DNA of 64,000 nt, taken from contig CAWBUD010000002.1 in the NCBI GenBank assembly GCA_963791945.1, forward strand, positions 558,001-622,000. The letters run 5' to 3'. Source of the stretch: PALSA-1003 sp963791945. GTDB taxonomy: Bacteria; Pseudomonadota; Gammaproteobacteria; Burkholderiales; Casimicrobiaceae. The position numbers and the translations under genes are program-made. Within the stretch, counting starts at the first letter, position 1. Each line of letters starts with the position of its first letter. Shown here one piece after another: positions 35,080-43,828 of the stretch. The notes beneath the pieces are model-generated. The model made no database searches, was not told where the DNA came from, and saw only the letters and a list, made by a program, of their open reading frames with translations.

Positions 35080-36273
35080 CTAGATCGCGTCGAGCGCGTC
35101 GCGCAGGTCTCGGCGGAGATCTTCGACGTCCTCGATCCCGACCGAGAGCCGCACCAGCGCGTCGTCGATCCCGAGCGTCGCCCGCTGCACCGGAGGGATC
35201 GAGCCGTGCGTCATCAGCGCCGGATGCTCGATGAGGCTCTCCACGCCGCCGAGACTCTCCGCCAGTGCGAAGAGGCGGCAATGCTCGAGGAAGCGCTTGG
35301 TGCCCGCGAGATCGGTCTTCAGCCGGATCGTCACCATGCCGCCGAACGCGCGCATCTGCGCCTTCGCGAGCGCGTGCTGCGGGTGCGACGCGAGGCCTGG
35401 ATAGTACACCTGCGCAACTTCCGGCTGTGCAGCGAGCCACTGCGCGAGCTCGAGCGCGTTGGCGCAATGCCGCTCCATCCGCAGCGCCAGCGTCTTCAAT
35501 CCGCGAAGCGCGAGGAAGCTGTCGAAGGGACCGATGACACCGCCGACGGCGTTCTGCAGATACGCAAGCCGCTCGGCGAGCGCTGCATGCTGCGGCTCGC
35601 CTCCGATCACCACGACGCCGCCGATGATGTCGGAATGGCCGTTGAGATACTTGGTCGCCGAATGGACGACGATGTCGAAGCCGGATTCCAACGGACGCTG
35701 AATCCACGGGCTCGCGAACGTGTTGTCGGCGACGGCGAGCACGTTGCGCTCGCGCGCTATTCGGGCCACCGCCGCGAGGTCGATGAGCTTCAGCAGCGGA
35801 TTGCTCGGCGTCTCGATCCAGATCATCTTCGTCTCGGGCCGGATCGCCGCAGCGAGACGTGCCGGATCGGCCATGTCGACGAAGGAGACGCTCAAGCCCG
35901 CCGAGCGCTTGCGCACGTTCTCGAACAGCCGGTAGGTGCCGCCGTAGAGATCGTCGCTCGCAACCAGGTGCGCCCCGGCGTCGAGCGCGTCGAGCACGGT
36001 CGCCATGCCGGCGAGACCCGAAGCGAACGCGAGCCCGCGCGCGCCGCTCTCGAGGTTCGCCACGCACGCCTCGAACGCCGAGCGCGTCGGGTTGGCGGTG
36101 CGGGCGTAGTCGTAGCCCTTGTGCACGCCGGGGCTCGTCTGCACGTAGGTCGAGGTTGCGTAGATCGGCGTCATGATCGCGCCGGTAGAGGGATCGGGCG
36201 GTTGTCCCGCGTGAATGGCGCGTGTTGCGAAACCCTGCGTCGGCGTCGCAAGCTTGTGGGTCGAGTCGTTCAC
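35080..36273 (-). CDS. Cystathionine gamma-lyase / gamma-synthase
   Basis: 397 residues, Cys/Met metabolism PLP enzyme. The Schiff-base Lys is in VVHSATKYLNGHSD; ARTANPTRSAFE and SGLAGMATVLDAL bind cofactor and substrate; the C-terminal SLGGVESLIEHPALMTH is typical of gamma-lyases and gamma-synthases. Together with the cystathionine beta-synthase gene directly upstream (four-base GTGA overlap), the natural reading is reverse transsulfuration: homocysteine plus serine to cystathionine, then to cysteine, 2-oxobutyrate and ammonia. Lyase and synthase cannot be separated by motif here, so no symbol is given. Start is a GTG inside the preceding stop. Confidence 0.88.
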   Translation of the reverse strand: MNDSTHKLATPTQGFATRAIHAGQPPDPSTGAIMTPIYATSTYVQTSPGVHKGYDYARTANPTRSAFEACVANLESGARGLAFASGLAGMATVLDALDAGAHLVASDDLYGGTYRLFENVRKRSAGLSVSFVDMADPARLAAAIRPETKMIWIETPSNPLLKLIDLAAVARIARERNVLAVADNTFASPWIQRPLESGFDIVVHSATKYLNGHSDIIGGVVVIGGEPQHAALAERLAYLQNAVGGVIGPFDSFLALRGLKTLALRMERHCANALELAQWLAAQPEVAQVYYPGLASHPQHALAKAQMRAFGGMVTIRLKTDLAGTKRFLEHCRLFALAESLGGVESLIEHPALMTHGSIPPVQRATLGIDDALVRLSVGIEDVEDLRRDLRDALDAI

Positions 36274-37658
36274 GGCAGGTTTCTCCGCAGATAGGTGAGC
36301 AGATCGTAACGCGTCACGAGCCCGAAGAACCGCCCTTCGTCAATGACAATCGCGACGCGGTCGCGGTTCAGGATGGAGAGCAGGTCCGCCAGGCTTGCCG
36401 AAGGAGCGAGCGTCTCGAGCTTCTGCGTCATCGCCGTCGAAACCCTGTCGCGAAAGCGCTCGGACTGCCTGTAGACATGCAGCAGAACATCCGATTCGTC
36501 GAGGATACCGACGACCTCCGCATCCGCGAGCACCGGAACCTGCGACACGTCGGCAACCCGCATGCGCTGGAACGCGGTGAGGAGCGTGTCCTGCGCCTCC
36601 ACCGACACGACTGCGCCGTCGGCGTAGCGCCGCGACACGAGGTCGCGCAGATCGCCGTAGTGCGGAAGCTCGGCGAAGCCCTGGTCGATCATCCAGAAAT
36701 CGTTGTACATCTTCGACAGATACTTGCTGCCGGTGTCCGGAACGAAGGTGACCACGCGCTTCGCCTCGTCCTGCTCCCGACAGTAGCGAAGCGCCGCCGC
36801 CACCAGCGTACCGGCTGACGAGCCGCCGAGAATGAGCTCGGAGCGCAGGAGCTCGCGCGCGGTGCCGAGACTCTCTGCGTCGGGGATCGAATACGCCTTC
36901 TTTACCCCGGAGAGATCGGCGATCGGCGGAATGAAGTCCTCGCCGATGCCTTCGACCACCCATGAGCCGGCTTCGCCGAGCTTGCCCGTTTCGACGTAGG
37001 GGGCGAGTACCGAGCCGGCGGGATCGGCGAGCACCATCTCGGTCTTCGGGCTCACCCGCGCGAAGAAGCGGGTGAGCCCGGTGAGCGTGCCACCCGATCC
37101 CACGCCGCACACGACCGCGTCGACGTCGTGATTCGTCTGCTCCCAGATCTCGGGACCGGTCGTGCGCTCGTGCGCGAGCGGGTTGGCCGGATTGCCGAAC
37201 TGGTTGACGTAGAAGGCGCCGGGAATGTCGGCGGCGAGCCGCTGCGCCATGTCCTGATAATACGCGGGATGGCCCTTGGTCACGTCCGACCGGGTCATGC
37301 GGATTTCCGCGCCGAGCGCTTTGAGGTGCAGCACCTTTTCGGCGGACATCTTGTCGGGAATCACGAGCAGCACGCGATAACCCTTGGCGCGGGCGACGAG
37401 CGCCAGCCCCAGGCCCGTGTTGCCGGCGGTGGCTTCGACCACGGCGCCGCCCGGCTTCAGGCGCCCGTCGCGCTCCGCGGCGTCGATCATGGACAGCGCG
37501 ATCCGGTCCTTGATCGAGCCGCCCGGATTCTGGCTTTCCAGCTTCACGAACAGACGGCAGCGGCCGGTTTCCATCCGTGTCAGCTCGATCAGCGGCGTGT
37601 TGCCGATGAGATTCAGGACGGCGGGGTCGTTTCGGACTGCGGCGAATGGGGCGGCCAT
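36270..37658 (-). CDS. Cystathionine beta-synthase with CBS-domain pair
   Basis: 462 residues. Fold-type II PLP domain with the Lys in NPGGSIKDRIAL (K50), the Asn loop EATAGNTGLGLAL and the glycine-rich GVGSGGTLTGL. A linker follows and then two CBS motifs in the C-terminal 120 residues (RMRVADVSQVPVLADAEVVG and ILNRDRVAIVIDEGRFFGLV), which in this family bind adenosyl ligands and regulate. Without those domains it would look like cysteine synthase. The O-acetylserine-specific option is not excluded, but pairing with the gamma-lyase favours CBS. Divergent from imuA across 127 bases. Confidence 0.88.
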   Translation of the reverse strand: MAAPFAAVRNDPAVLNLIGNTPLIELTRMETGRCRLFVKLESQNPGGSIKDRIALSMIDAAERDGRLKPGGAVVEATAGNTGLGLALVARAKGYRVLLVIPDKMSAEKVLHLKALGAEIRMTRSDVTKGHPAYYQDMAQRLAADIPGAFYVNQFGNPANPLAHERTTGPEIWEQTNHDVDAVVCGVGSGGTLTGLTRFFARVSPKTEMVLADPAGSVLAPYVETGKLGEAGSWVVEGIGEDFIPPIADLSGVKKAYSIPDAESLGTARELLRSELILGGSSAGTLVAAALRYCREQDEAKRVVTFVPDTGSKYLSKMYNDFWMIDQGFAELPHYGDLRDLVSRRYADGAVVSVEAQDTLLTAFQRMRVADVSQVPVLADAEVVGILDESDVLLHVYRQSERFRDRVSTAMTQKLETLAPSASLADLLSILNRDRVAIVIDEGRFFGLVTRYDLLTYLRRNLP

Positions 37659-37697
37659 GGATCTTCCCGAGGCCTTCTCTTCTTGGAATTATCCCCC

Positions 37698-37727
37698 TTG
37701 ACGTATCGAACGATCGTTCGATAGACT
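37698..37727 (+). promoter_or_regulatory. Promoter with 18-bp perfect palindromic operator upstream of imuA-imuB-dnaE2
   Basis: A -35-like TTGACG (37698-37703) and -10-like TAGACT (37722-37727) with an 18-base spacer. The spacer is almost wholly the perfect palindrome ATCGAACGATCGTTCGAT (37705-37722). Its core GAAC-N4-GTTC is that of the LexA (Cheo-type) box known in Gram-positives, not the CTGT-N8-ACAG box of most beta- and gammaproteobacteria. The site overlaps the promoter of a damage-inducible mutagenesis cassette, as a repressor operator would. Which protein binds it is unknown. Confidence 0.65.
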
Positions 37728-37785
37728 CGGTATTCCTGTCTGATCGAAGTCCGCCCGGCGCGAGCCGGGTGGGCTTGGATCCGCC

Positions 37786-38694
37786 ATGAAGCCGGCCGTC
37801 GCTCAATTGCTCCACAATCCCTTGCTCTGGCGTGGCGACGTCAAAGCGCGCGTCGAGCGGACGGTGGTCAGCGGCTTTGCCGAGCTCGACCGGGAATTGC
37901 CGGGCGGCGGCTGGCCGCAGGGTTCGTTGACCGAGCTCCTGGTGGAAGCCGAAGGCATCGGAGAGCAGCGCCTGCTTCTCCCGGCGCTGGAAAAGCTTTC
38001 GCGCGCGGGCCGATGGATCGCGCTGGTCGCTCCGCCGCATCTTCCCTATGCACCGGCCTTTGCGCGCGCTGGCATCGACCCCGCGCGGCTGGTCGTCATC
38101 GACGCCGAAGAGAGCAACCGCTGGTGGGCGGCGGAACAGGTGCTGCGCTCCGACAGCGCCGGCGCGCTTCTGTTCTGGCCGCAGTCGATCAACGATGCGC
38201 GCCTGCGGCGCCTGGCCGTGGCGACGCAGGACACGGCGTCGATCGCGTTCCTGTTCGCGGGCAGCGAGCGCGCCGCGCTGCCGTCGCCTGCGCCCTTGCG
38301 CATCCGCTTGTCGCCCGCCGGAAGAGAGCTTCAGCTGGACGTGTTCAAGCGCCGTGGGGGGGTCTGCGGCAAACCGTTGCGCATCGACGTCGCGGCGGCG
38401 ATGCGAGCGACGGGCCACGACGATGCATCGCTGGCGCGGATTGAGCATCGCGGGGCATCCACCGTTCGCCGATCCGGGCCGCGCGGTCTTTCTCCGAGCT
38501 TTCATCGCCAATACCCGGTCGGAATGCCCTCTGGCAGGATCTGGAATCGAGCGCTGGTGCGCGCCGATGAAGGACGGCGCGTGCCGGGTCCGGATCCGCG
38601 CGACAAATCGTCGCGTCACATCGGCCAGCACGAGTCGAATTCGGCTGAAAACCGAGATTCATTCGTCGTCCCCGCGAAAGCGGGGACCCAGTGA
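37786..38694 (+). CDS. imuA: Translesion synthesis-associated protein ImuA, with atypical C-terminal tail
   Basis: 302 residues. The first 210 or so match ImuA: LLWRGDVKARVE, FAELDRELPGGGWPQGSLTE (RecA-like region with degenerate Walker A), ALVAPPHLPYAPAFARAGID, and the closing LQLDVFKRRGGVCGKPLRID. ImuA proteins are commonly around 200-250 residues. The remaining tail (about 212-302) is not recognisable and finishes inside a REP element (SFVVPAKAGTQ), so the natural stop has probably been lost or moved. It is the first gene of the damage-inducible imuA-imuB-dnaE2 cassette. Confidence 0.82.
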   Translation: MKPAVAQLLHNPLLWRGDVKARVERTVVSGFAELDRELPGGGWPQGSLTELLVEAEGIGEQRLLLPALEKLSRAGRWIALVAPPHLPYAPAFARAGIDPARLVVIDAEESNRWWAAEQVLRSDSAGALLFWPQSINDARLRRLAVATQDTASIAFLFAGSERAALPSPAPLRIRLSPAGRELQLDVFKRRGGVCGKPLRIDVAAAMRATGHDDASLARIEHRGASTVRRSGPRGLSPSFHRQYPVGMPSGRIWNRALVRADEGRRVPGPDPRDKSSRHIGQHESNSAENRDSFVVPAKAGTQ

Positions 38695-38737
38695 CTTGGT
38701 CTTAACGACACTGGATTCCCGCTTTCGCGGGAATGAC
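38664..38737. repeat. REP/BIME-like inverted pair between imuA and imuB
   Basis: Two head-to-head units. The left starts CGTCGTCCCCGCGAAAGCGG then GGACCCAGTG (38664-38693); the right is its inverted copy, CACTGGATTCCC through GCTTTCGCGGGAATGACG (to 38737). Together they can fold into one long cruciform or hairpin. The left unit supplies the last codons and stop of imuA; the right unit ends six bases before the imuB ATG, so any imuB ribosome site lies in the repeat (GGGAA). Confidence 0.75.
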
Positions 38738-38743
38738 GCCCCG

Positions 38744-40180
38744 ATGCTCTGGATCTGCCTCCACTTTCCCGATCTGCCGCTCGCCGTCTTCGCGCGCGCC
38801 GATGCCTGCGGATCGCCGGCCGTCACGGCCAGCGCGAGCCATCGTCCCGACGTGATCGTCGCCAACGCCGCGGCAAAGCAGCGCGGCGTCGTCGCGGGGC
38901 TGTCGATCGCCGCGGCGCTCTCGCTCGATCCGGATCTCGCCATCCATCTGCGCGACGAGCGCGGCGAAGCTGCGGCGCTGGGGAGCATCGCGCTGTGGGC
39001 GGGACAATGGACGCCGACGGTGGCGATCGAGCCGCCGGGTTGCGTGCTGCTGGAAGTCTCCGGCGCGCTACGTTACTTCGAAGGCCTCGGACGGCTCACT
39101 CGACGGATTCGCGCGGGGCTTGCGGAGATCGGTTTTCCGGGTGCGGTCGCCGTAGCGCCGACCGCCGGTGCGGCGAGCCTGCTCGCGCGCGCCGGCCGCG
39201 AAAGCGCGATCGAGGTGTCGAACATCGAACGCGCGCTTAGCCCCCTGCCCGTCGATCTGCTCGCGCATGCGCCGGATGCGATCGCGACGCTTGCCGCGAT
39301 CGGCGTGGAATCGATCGGCGAGCTCATGGCCTTGCCGCGCGATGGCGTGGCCCGCCGCTTCGGTCAGGCACTCATGGATGAAATCGATCGTGCGCTGGGA
39401 CGATTGCCCGACGCGCGCGTTGCGTTCATCGCTCCGGAACGCTACGAAGGACAGCTCGAGTTGCCGGTGCCGGTCGAGGAGGCCGAAGCACTTCTATTCG
39501 GCGCGCGACGCCTCGTCGTCGAGCTCTGCGGATTCCTGCAGGGGCGCGGCGCCGGCGTCACCCGCATACGCTGCGATCTCGTCCACGACGACGAGGCGCC
39601 GACGTCGATCGGCGTGGGCTTGCGATCGACGCGACAGGTCGAGCACATCATGACCGTGCTGCGCGAACGGCTCACGCGCAAAGTATTGCCGGATCGCGTC
39701 GAGGCAATCCGGCTCGTTGCGGAGGAAATCGCGCCGCTCAACGGAAAAGACGGCGACTTCTTCGCCACGGACAAGAACGCGGAAGCGGGAACGCAGCTCA
39801 TCGAGCGTCTGCGCGCCCGGCTGGGGGAGGATGCCGTGCGCACGCTGACGCTCCATGCCGATCACCGGCCCGAATGCGCTTGGCGCTGGGAGCCGGCGGT
39901 GAACATCGAGGCGATCACTGCGGCGAAGAAACCCGCCGGAGTTTCGTCGGAATTGCCGGTGCGGCCCCTGTGGCTTCTTCCCGAACCGTACGCACTCGTC
40001 TCGGGACCCGCGGGTGCATCGCTGCAGCTCGAATCGGGCCCCGAGCGCATCGAGAGCGGATGGTGGGACGGCCGTGACGCCGGCCGCGATTATTTCGTCG
40101 GTCGCAGCAAACGTGGGGAAGCGCTATGGCTCTATCGCGATCGAGAAGGAGCATGGTTCGTTCATGGCGTGTTTTCGTAG
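38744..40180 (+). CDS. imuB: ImuB, catalytically degenerate Y-family polymerase homologue
   Basis: 478 residues. Y-family fold without the acidic active-site residues: motif I is LWICLHFPDLPLAVFARAD instead of DxDxFxA. Helix-hairpin-helix region around IATLAAIGVESIGELMALPR, little-finger domain after about residue 230. ImuB serves as the hub that joins the beta clamp, ImuA and DnaE2 in error-prone bypass. The ATG at 38744 fits the family start; the frame is open upstream only because it overlaps imuA and the repeat. dnaE2 follows after 65 bases. Confidence 0.88.
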   Translation: MLWICLHFPDLPLAVFARADACGSPAVTASASHRPDVIVANAAAKQRGVVAGLSIAAALSLDPDLAIHLRDERGEAAALGSIALWAGQWTPTVAIEPPGCVLLEVSGALRYFEGLGRLTRRIRAGLAEIGFPGAVAVAPTAGAASLLARAGRESAIEVSNIERALSPLPVDLLAHAPDAIATLAAIGVESIGELMALPRDGVARRFGQALMDEIDRALGRLPDARVAFIAPERYEGQLELPVPVEEAEALLFGARRLVVELCGFLQGRGAGVTRIRCDLVHDDEAPTSIGVGLRSTRQVEHIMTVLRERLTRKVLPDRVEAIRLVAEEIAPLNGKDGDFFATDKNAEAGTQLIERLRARLGEDAVRTLTLHADHRPECAWRWEPAVNIEAITAAKKPAGVSSELPVRPLWLLPEPYALVSGPAGASLQLESGPERIESGWWDGRDAGRDYFVGRSKRGEALWLYRDREGAWFVHGVFS

Positions 40181-40245
40181 GGCCGGCTCGTCTGCGCCCC
40201 GTGCTCGGTAACGAATGAATCGCGCCTGTACAGGGCATTCCACCC

Positions 40246-43200
40246 ATGTCCTACGCCGAGCTGCACTGCCTTACCAATTTCAGCTTCCTGCGAGGCGCGT
40301 CGCACCCCGAGGAGCTGGTGGCGCGTGCGCACGAGCTCGGCTACGCGGCGCTGGCGATCACCGATGAATGCTCGCTCGCCGGCGTGGTTCGTGCCCACGT
40401 CGAGGCGAAGAAGTGGACTCTGCCGCTCGTCATCGGAGCCGAATTCCGTCTCGATGACGGTTTGCGCTTCGCGCTGCTGGCCACCGACAGGGCGAGCTAC
40501 GGCAATCTCTCGGCGCTCATCACCCGAGGCCGTCGCAACGCCGTCAAAGGCAGCTACCGACTGACCCGCAGCGATCTCGCGGACGGCGTCGCGGGATGCC
40601 TCGCGCTGTGGCTGCCCGATAGCGCATTCGACGTCGAGGCGCTGCGCTGGCTTAGCCGCCGTTTCCCGCATGCATTATGGATCGCCGTCGAGCGCCTGCT
40701 CGCCGCCGACGACGCGCAGCGCTGCGAGAAGCTCGCCATGATCGGCGCAACCACGGGCCTGCCTCTGGTAGCCGCGGGCGACGTGCACATGCACAGCCGC
40801 GAGCGGCGTGCGCTGCAGGACACGCTCACCGCGATCCGGCTCAAGGGGTCCGTCAGCGAGATGGGTCATGCGCTTTTTCCCAACGGGGAGCGTTATTTAA
40901 GGCCGCTCGCCACGCTCGAGCGCCTGTATCCGCCGGAATGGCGCGCCGAGACGCTCATCATCGCCGCGCGCTGCGCGTTTTCGCTCGACGAGCTCCGCTA
41001 CGAGTATCCCGAGGAGATCGTGCCCCAGGGCGAGACGCCGACCTCGTACCTGCGGCGGCTCACCGAAGGAGGTTTCGCCAGGCGTTTCCCTCCGGAACGC
41101 GTCACCGAAGCGCAGCGCGCCAAGGTGCGCAACCTCATCGAGCACGAGCTCGAGATCATCAGGGAGGCACGGTACGAGGCGTTCTTTCTCACCGTTTACG
41201 ATATTGTCGAGTTCGCGCGTTCCAAGGGCATCCTCTGCCAGGGACGCGGCTCGGCGGCGAATTCCGCGGTGTGCTACTGCCTCGGCATCACCGCGGTCGA
41301 CCCCGCGCGCACGGAGATGCTCTTCGAGCGCTTCATCTCCCGCGAGCGCAACGAGCCTCCCGACATCGACGTCGACTTCGAGCACCAGCGGCGCGAAGAG
41401 GTGATCCAGTATCTTTACGCCAAGTATGGCCGCGATCGCGCCGCGCTGACGGCGACAGTGATCTGCTATCGCCCGCGTTCGGCGCTGCGCGATGTCGGCA
41501 AGGCGCTCGGACTCGACCTCGGCGAAGTCGATCGGCTGGCCAAATCGATGGCGTGGTGGGATGGCCGGCGAGCGCTGCCCAGGCGCTTGGCGGAAGCCGG
41601 CTTCGATCCGCAAAGCCCCGTGATGCAGCGGCTGTTCGATCTGGTGACGACGCTGCTCGGTTTTCCTCGGCACCTGTCGCAGCACACCGGAGGCTTCGTG
41701 ATCTCGCGAGGACCCCTGTCGCACCTCGTGCCGACGGAGAACGCGGCGATGCCCGAGCGCACGGTGATCGAATGGGACAAGGACGATCTCGACACGCTGG
41801 GGCTCTTGAAGGTCGACGTGCTGGCGCTGGGCATGCTCTCCGCGATCCGCCGCGCGCTCGATCTCGTCGCAGCCCGGCATGGCCGGCCCTTTGCGCTCAC
41901 CGACGTTCCGCCCGAGGATCCGGACGTGTACGAGATGATCGGGCACGGCGATACCGTCGGCGTGTTCCAGATCGAATCACGCGCGCAGATGGCGATGCTT
42001 CCGCGGCTCAAGCCCAGGAGCTTCTACGATCTGGTGATCGAAGTCGCGATCGTCCGGCCGGGACCGATCCAGGGCGGCATGGTGCATCCGTATCTGCGCC
42101 GGCGGCAGGGCACGGAAGCCGTCACGTATCCGAGCGAGGCGGTGAAAACCGTGCTCGAGCGCACGCTCGGTGTGCCGATCTTCCAGGAGCAGGTGATGCA
42201 GCTCGCCGTGGTCGCGGCCGGATTCACGCCCGGCGAGTCGGATCAGTTGCGCCGATCGATGGCGGCGTGGAAGCGCAAGGGCGGGCTCGAGCCTTTCGAG
42301 AAGCGGCTCGTCGAGGGCATGCGCCAGCGCGGGTACGAGGAAACCTTCGCACGGCAGATCTACCAGCAGATCCTCGGCTTCGGCGAATACGGCTTTCCCG
42401 AGTCGCATGCGGCGAGCTTCGCGCTGCTCGTCTACGTCTCGTCGTGGCTCAAGCATTACGAGCCGGCGGCGTTCACCTGCGCGCTTCTGAATTCGCAGCC
42501 GATGGGATTCTATTCGCCGTCGCAGCTCGTTCAGGACCTGCGCCGGCACGACGTGGCCGTGCGATCTCCCGACGTCGGCGTGAGCGAGTGGGAATGCACG
42601 CTGGAGGAGATCGGCGCAGACGATGAAAACGTCGTCCCGGCCGAACGCGGTGAGTGCCGGGACCCAGCGGCTTTGGTCGAACGATACTGGGTCTCCACTG
42701 GGGCCCGCCCCCGAATGACTGAATCGGGGGCGGGGACGACGGCTCGGTCTCCCGCGCTCCGCCTCGGGCTCTGTCTCGTCAAAGGCCTTTCCGAAGCAGG
42801 CGGCAAGCGCGTCGCCGCTGCGCGCAAGCAGTCGCCGTTTGTGAACGTGGACGATCTCGTTCGTCGAGCTCGACTCAACCAGCGCGACAGCGAAGCGCTC
42901 GCTGCCGCAGGCGCGCTCGCGAGTCTCTCCGGCCATCGCCGCCACGCGGTGTGGGATGTGAGCGGCATCGAGCGGCTGCCTGAGGTTCTGGAGCGTTCGA
43001 CGATCGTCGAGGCACCCGCCGCCCTTGCGCCGCCCGGCGAAGGCGAGGATATCATCGCCGATTACGCGAGCCTGGGGCTTTCCCTCGGGCGTCATCCGCT
43101 GGCGCTGTTGCGCGCGAGGCTCGCACGCCAACGCATGGCAACCGCCGCGGAGCTCAAGTCGTTGCCGCACGGACGTCCCGCGCGCGTTACCGGATTGGTG

Positions 43201-43455
43201 ACCGGCCGCCAGCGCCCCGGCACGGCGAGCGGTGTCACCTTCGTCACGCTCGAGGACGAGACCGGCATGATCAACGTCATCGTCTGGAACGATCTGGCCG
43301 AGCGGCAGCGCAGGGAATTGCTGCGTTCGAGCCTTCTGACCGTCTACGGCACGCTGGAACGCGAAGGCGAGGTCGTGCATCTGATCGCAGGCCGCCTGCG
43401 CGACCAGACGGCGCTGCTCGGCGGGCTGGTAACGCGCTCACGGGATTTTCGCTGA
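40246..43455 (+). CDS. dnaE2: Error-prone DNA polymerase DnaE2 (ImuC)
   Basis: 1069 residues of the DNA polymerase III alpha family, DnaE2 branch. Order: PHP domain (YAELHCLTNFSFLRGASHPE at the N terminus, DVHMHSRERRALQD later); palm with active-site acids in PPDIDVDFEHQRREE (about residues 371-378); fingers block GVPIFQEQVMQLAVVAAGFT; FGEYGFPESHAASFALLVYV; C-terminal OB fold (about 970-1065). It performs mutagenic bypass after DNA damage with ImuA and ImuB. Between about residues 793 and 835 the protein carries a segment not expected in the family (VVPAERGECRDPAALVERY and onward) encoded by a REP-like repeat inserted in frame; family sequence resumes at PALRLGLCLVKGL. Confidence 0.92.
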   Translation: MSYAELHCLTNFSFLRGASHPEELVARAHELGYAALAITDECSLAGVVRAHVEAKKWTLPLVIGAEFRLDDGLRFALLATDRASYGNLSALITRGRRNAVKGSYRLTRSDLADGVAGCLALWLPDSAFDVEALRWLSRRFPHALWIAVERLLAADDAQRCEKLAMIGATTGLPLVAAGDVHMHSRERRALQDTLTAIRLKGSVSEMGHALFPNGERYLRPLATLERLYPPEWRAETLIIAARCAFSLDELRYEYPEEIVPQGETPTSYLRRLTEGGFARRFPPERVTEAQRAKVRNLIEHELEIIREARYEAFFLTVYDIVEFARSKGILCQGRGSAANSAVCYCLGITAVDPARTEMLFERFISRERNEPPDIDVDFEHQRREEVIQYLYAKYGRDRAALTATVICYRPRSALRDVGKALGLDLGEVDRLAKSMAWWDGRRALPRRLAEAGFDPQSPVMQRLFDLVTTLLGFPRHLSQHTGGFVISRGPLSHLVPTENAAMPERTVIEWDKDDLDTLGLLKVDVLALGMLSAIRRALDLVAARHGRPFALTDVPPEDPDVYEMIGHGDTVGVFQIESRAQMAMLPRLKPRSFYDLVIEVAIVRPGPIQGGMVHPYLRRRQGTEAVTYPSEAVKTVLERTLGVPIFQEQVMQLAVVAAGFTPGESDQLRRSMAAWKRKGGLEPFEKRLVEGMRQRGYEETFARQIYQQILGFGEYGFPESHAASFALLVYVSSWLKHYEPAAFTCALLNSQPMGFYSPSQLVQDLRRHDVAVRSPDVGVSEWECTLEEIGADDENVVPAERGECRDPAALVERYWVSTGARPRMTESGAGTTARSPALRLGLCLVKGLSEAGGKRVAAARKQSPFVNVDDLVRRARLNQRDSEALAAAGALASLSGHRRHAVWDVSGIERLPEVLERSTIVEAPAALAPPGEGEDIIADYASLGLSLGRHPLALLRARLARQRMATAAELKSLPHGRPARVTGLVTGRQRPGTASGVTFVTLEDETGMINVIVWNDLAERQRRELLRSSLLTVYGTLEREGEVVHLIAGRLRDQTALLGGLVTRSRDFR
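42628..42741. repeat. REP-like element inserted in frame within dnaE2
   Basis: Inside the dnaE2 reading frame: AACGTCGTCCCGGCCGAACG and GTGCCGGGACCCAG at the left, CTGGGTCTCC then CTGGGGCCCG and CCCCGAATGACTGAATCGGG, ending GGGACGACG. The outer arms CGTCGTCCC/GGGACGACG are inverted. About 50 bases match the intergenic copy at 34,989-35,040 with a few differences. No stop codon arises in the used frame, so it adds about 40 residues to the polymerase. Confidence 0.7.
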
Positions 43456-43779
43456 GCGAGCCCCTCGAACCTCACTGCGTCGGGTGAGCCGGAGTAGGAA
43501 GTGCGAGTCGCCGTACGCCGGCGACAGATAGAACCCGCAGACCGGGTTCGCGCTGGCGACCGCGTTCGTATATGCATTGAATATCTGGCCCGTTCGCGTC
43601 CAGCCGGGGAGCATGCCGTTGTCGAGCGCCTGGATCTCGCTCTCGAGCGAGCTCATGAAATAGTGATAGGAAGTGGTGTAGCAGGCGGAGCTCCCGTTGT
43701 TGATCCGACAGCCGCCGGCGGCAAGTGCGATGATCGCGAAAATGCGTACGGCCCACGCCCATGGCTGTAACGTGCGCAT
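43438..43779 (-). CDS. Small secreted (lipo)protein, probably a truncated DUF5648-type remnant
   Basis: 113 residues read on the minus strand, converging on and overlapping dnaE2 by 18 bases. Starts with a signal peptide with a possible lipobox (LAAGGC, Cys at about residue 24). The middle (NAVASANPVCGFYLSPAYGDSHF) resembles the VCRFY...SHFY repeat found in many secreted Burkholderiales-type proteins. Directly after SHF the frame changes: the next frame would read YSGSPDAVRF, as expected for that repeat (HFYSASPAEC), so a single-base indel has probably broken a longer gene. Function unknown. The surrounding 43,456-43,867 holds nothing else but a promoter. Confidence 0.5.
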   Translation of the reverse strand: MRTLQPWAWAVRIFAIIALAAGGCRINNGSSACYTTSYHYFMSSLESEIQALDNGMLPGWTRTGQIFNAYTNAVASANPVCGFYLSPAYGDSHFLLRLTRRSEVRGARSAKIP

Positions 43780-43828
43780 GCCATGAACTTAGCATGGCCG
43801 CCACCCGCAGCGAGCAGCTCGTGCACGC

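Noticed and set aside
36340..38631. 763-codon minus-strand open frame spanning the cystathionine beta-synthase gene and imuA
   Set aside because: Out-of-frame shadow crossing the divergent promoter region; the true CBS frame is intact on the same strand.
40677..42626. 649-codon plus-strand open frame in another frame within dnaE2
   Set aside because: Arg/Ala/Asp-rich out-of-frame shadow; the dnaE2 frame has polymerase motifs throughout.
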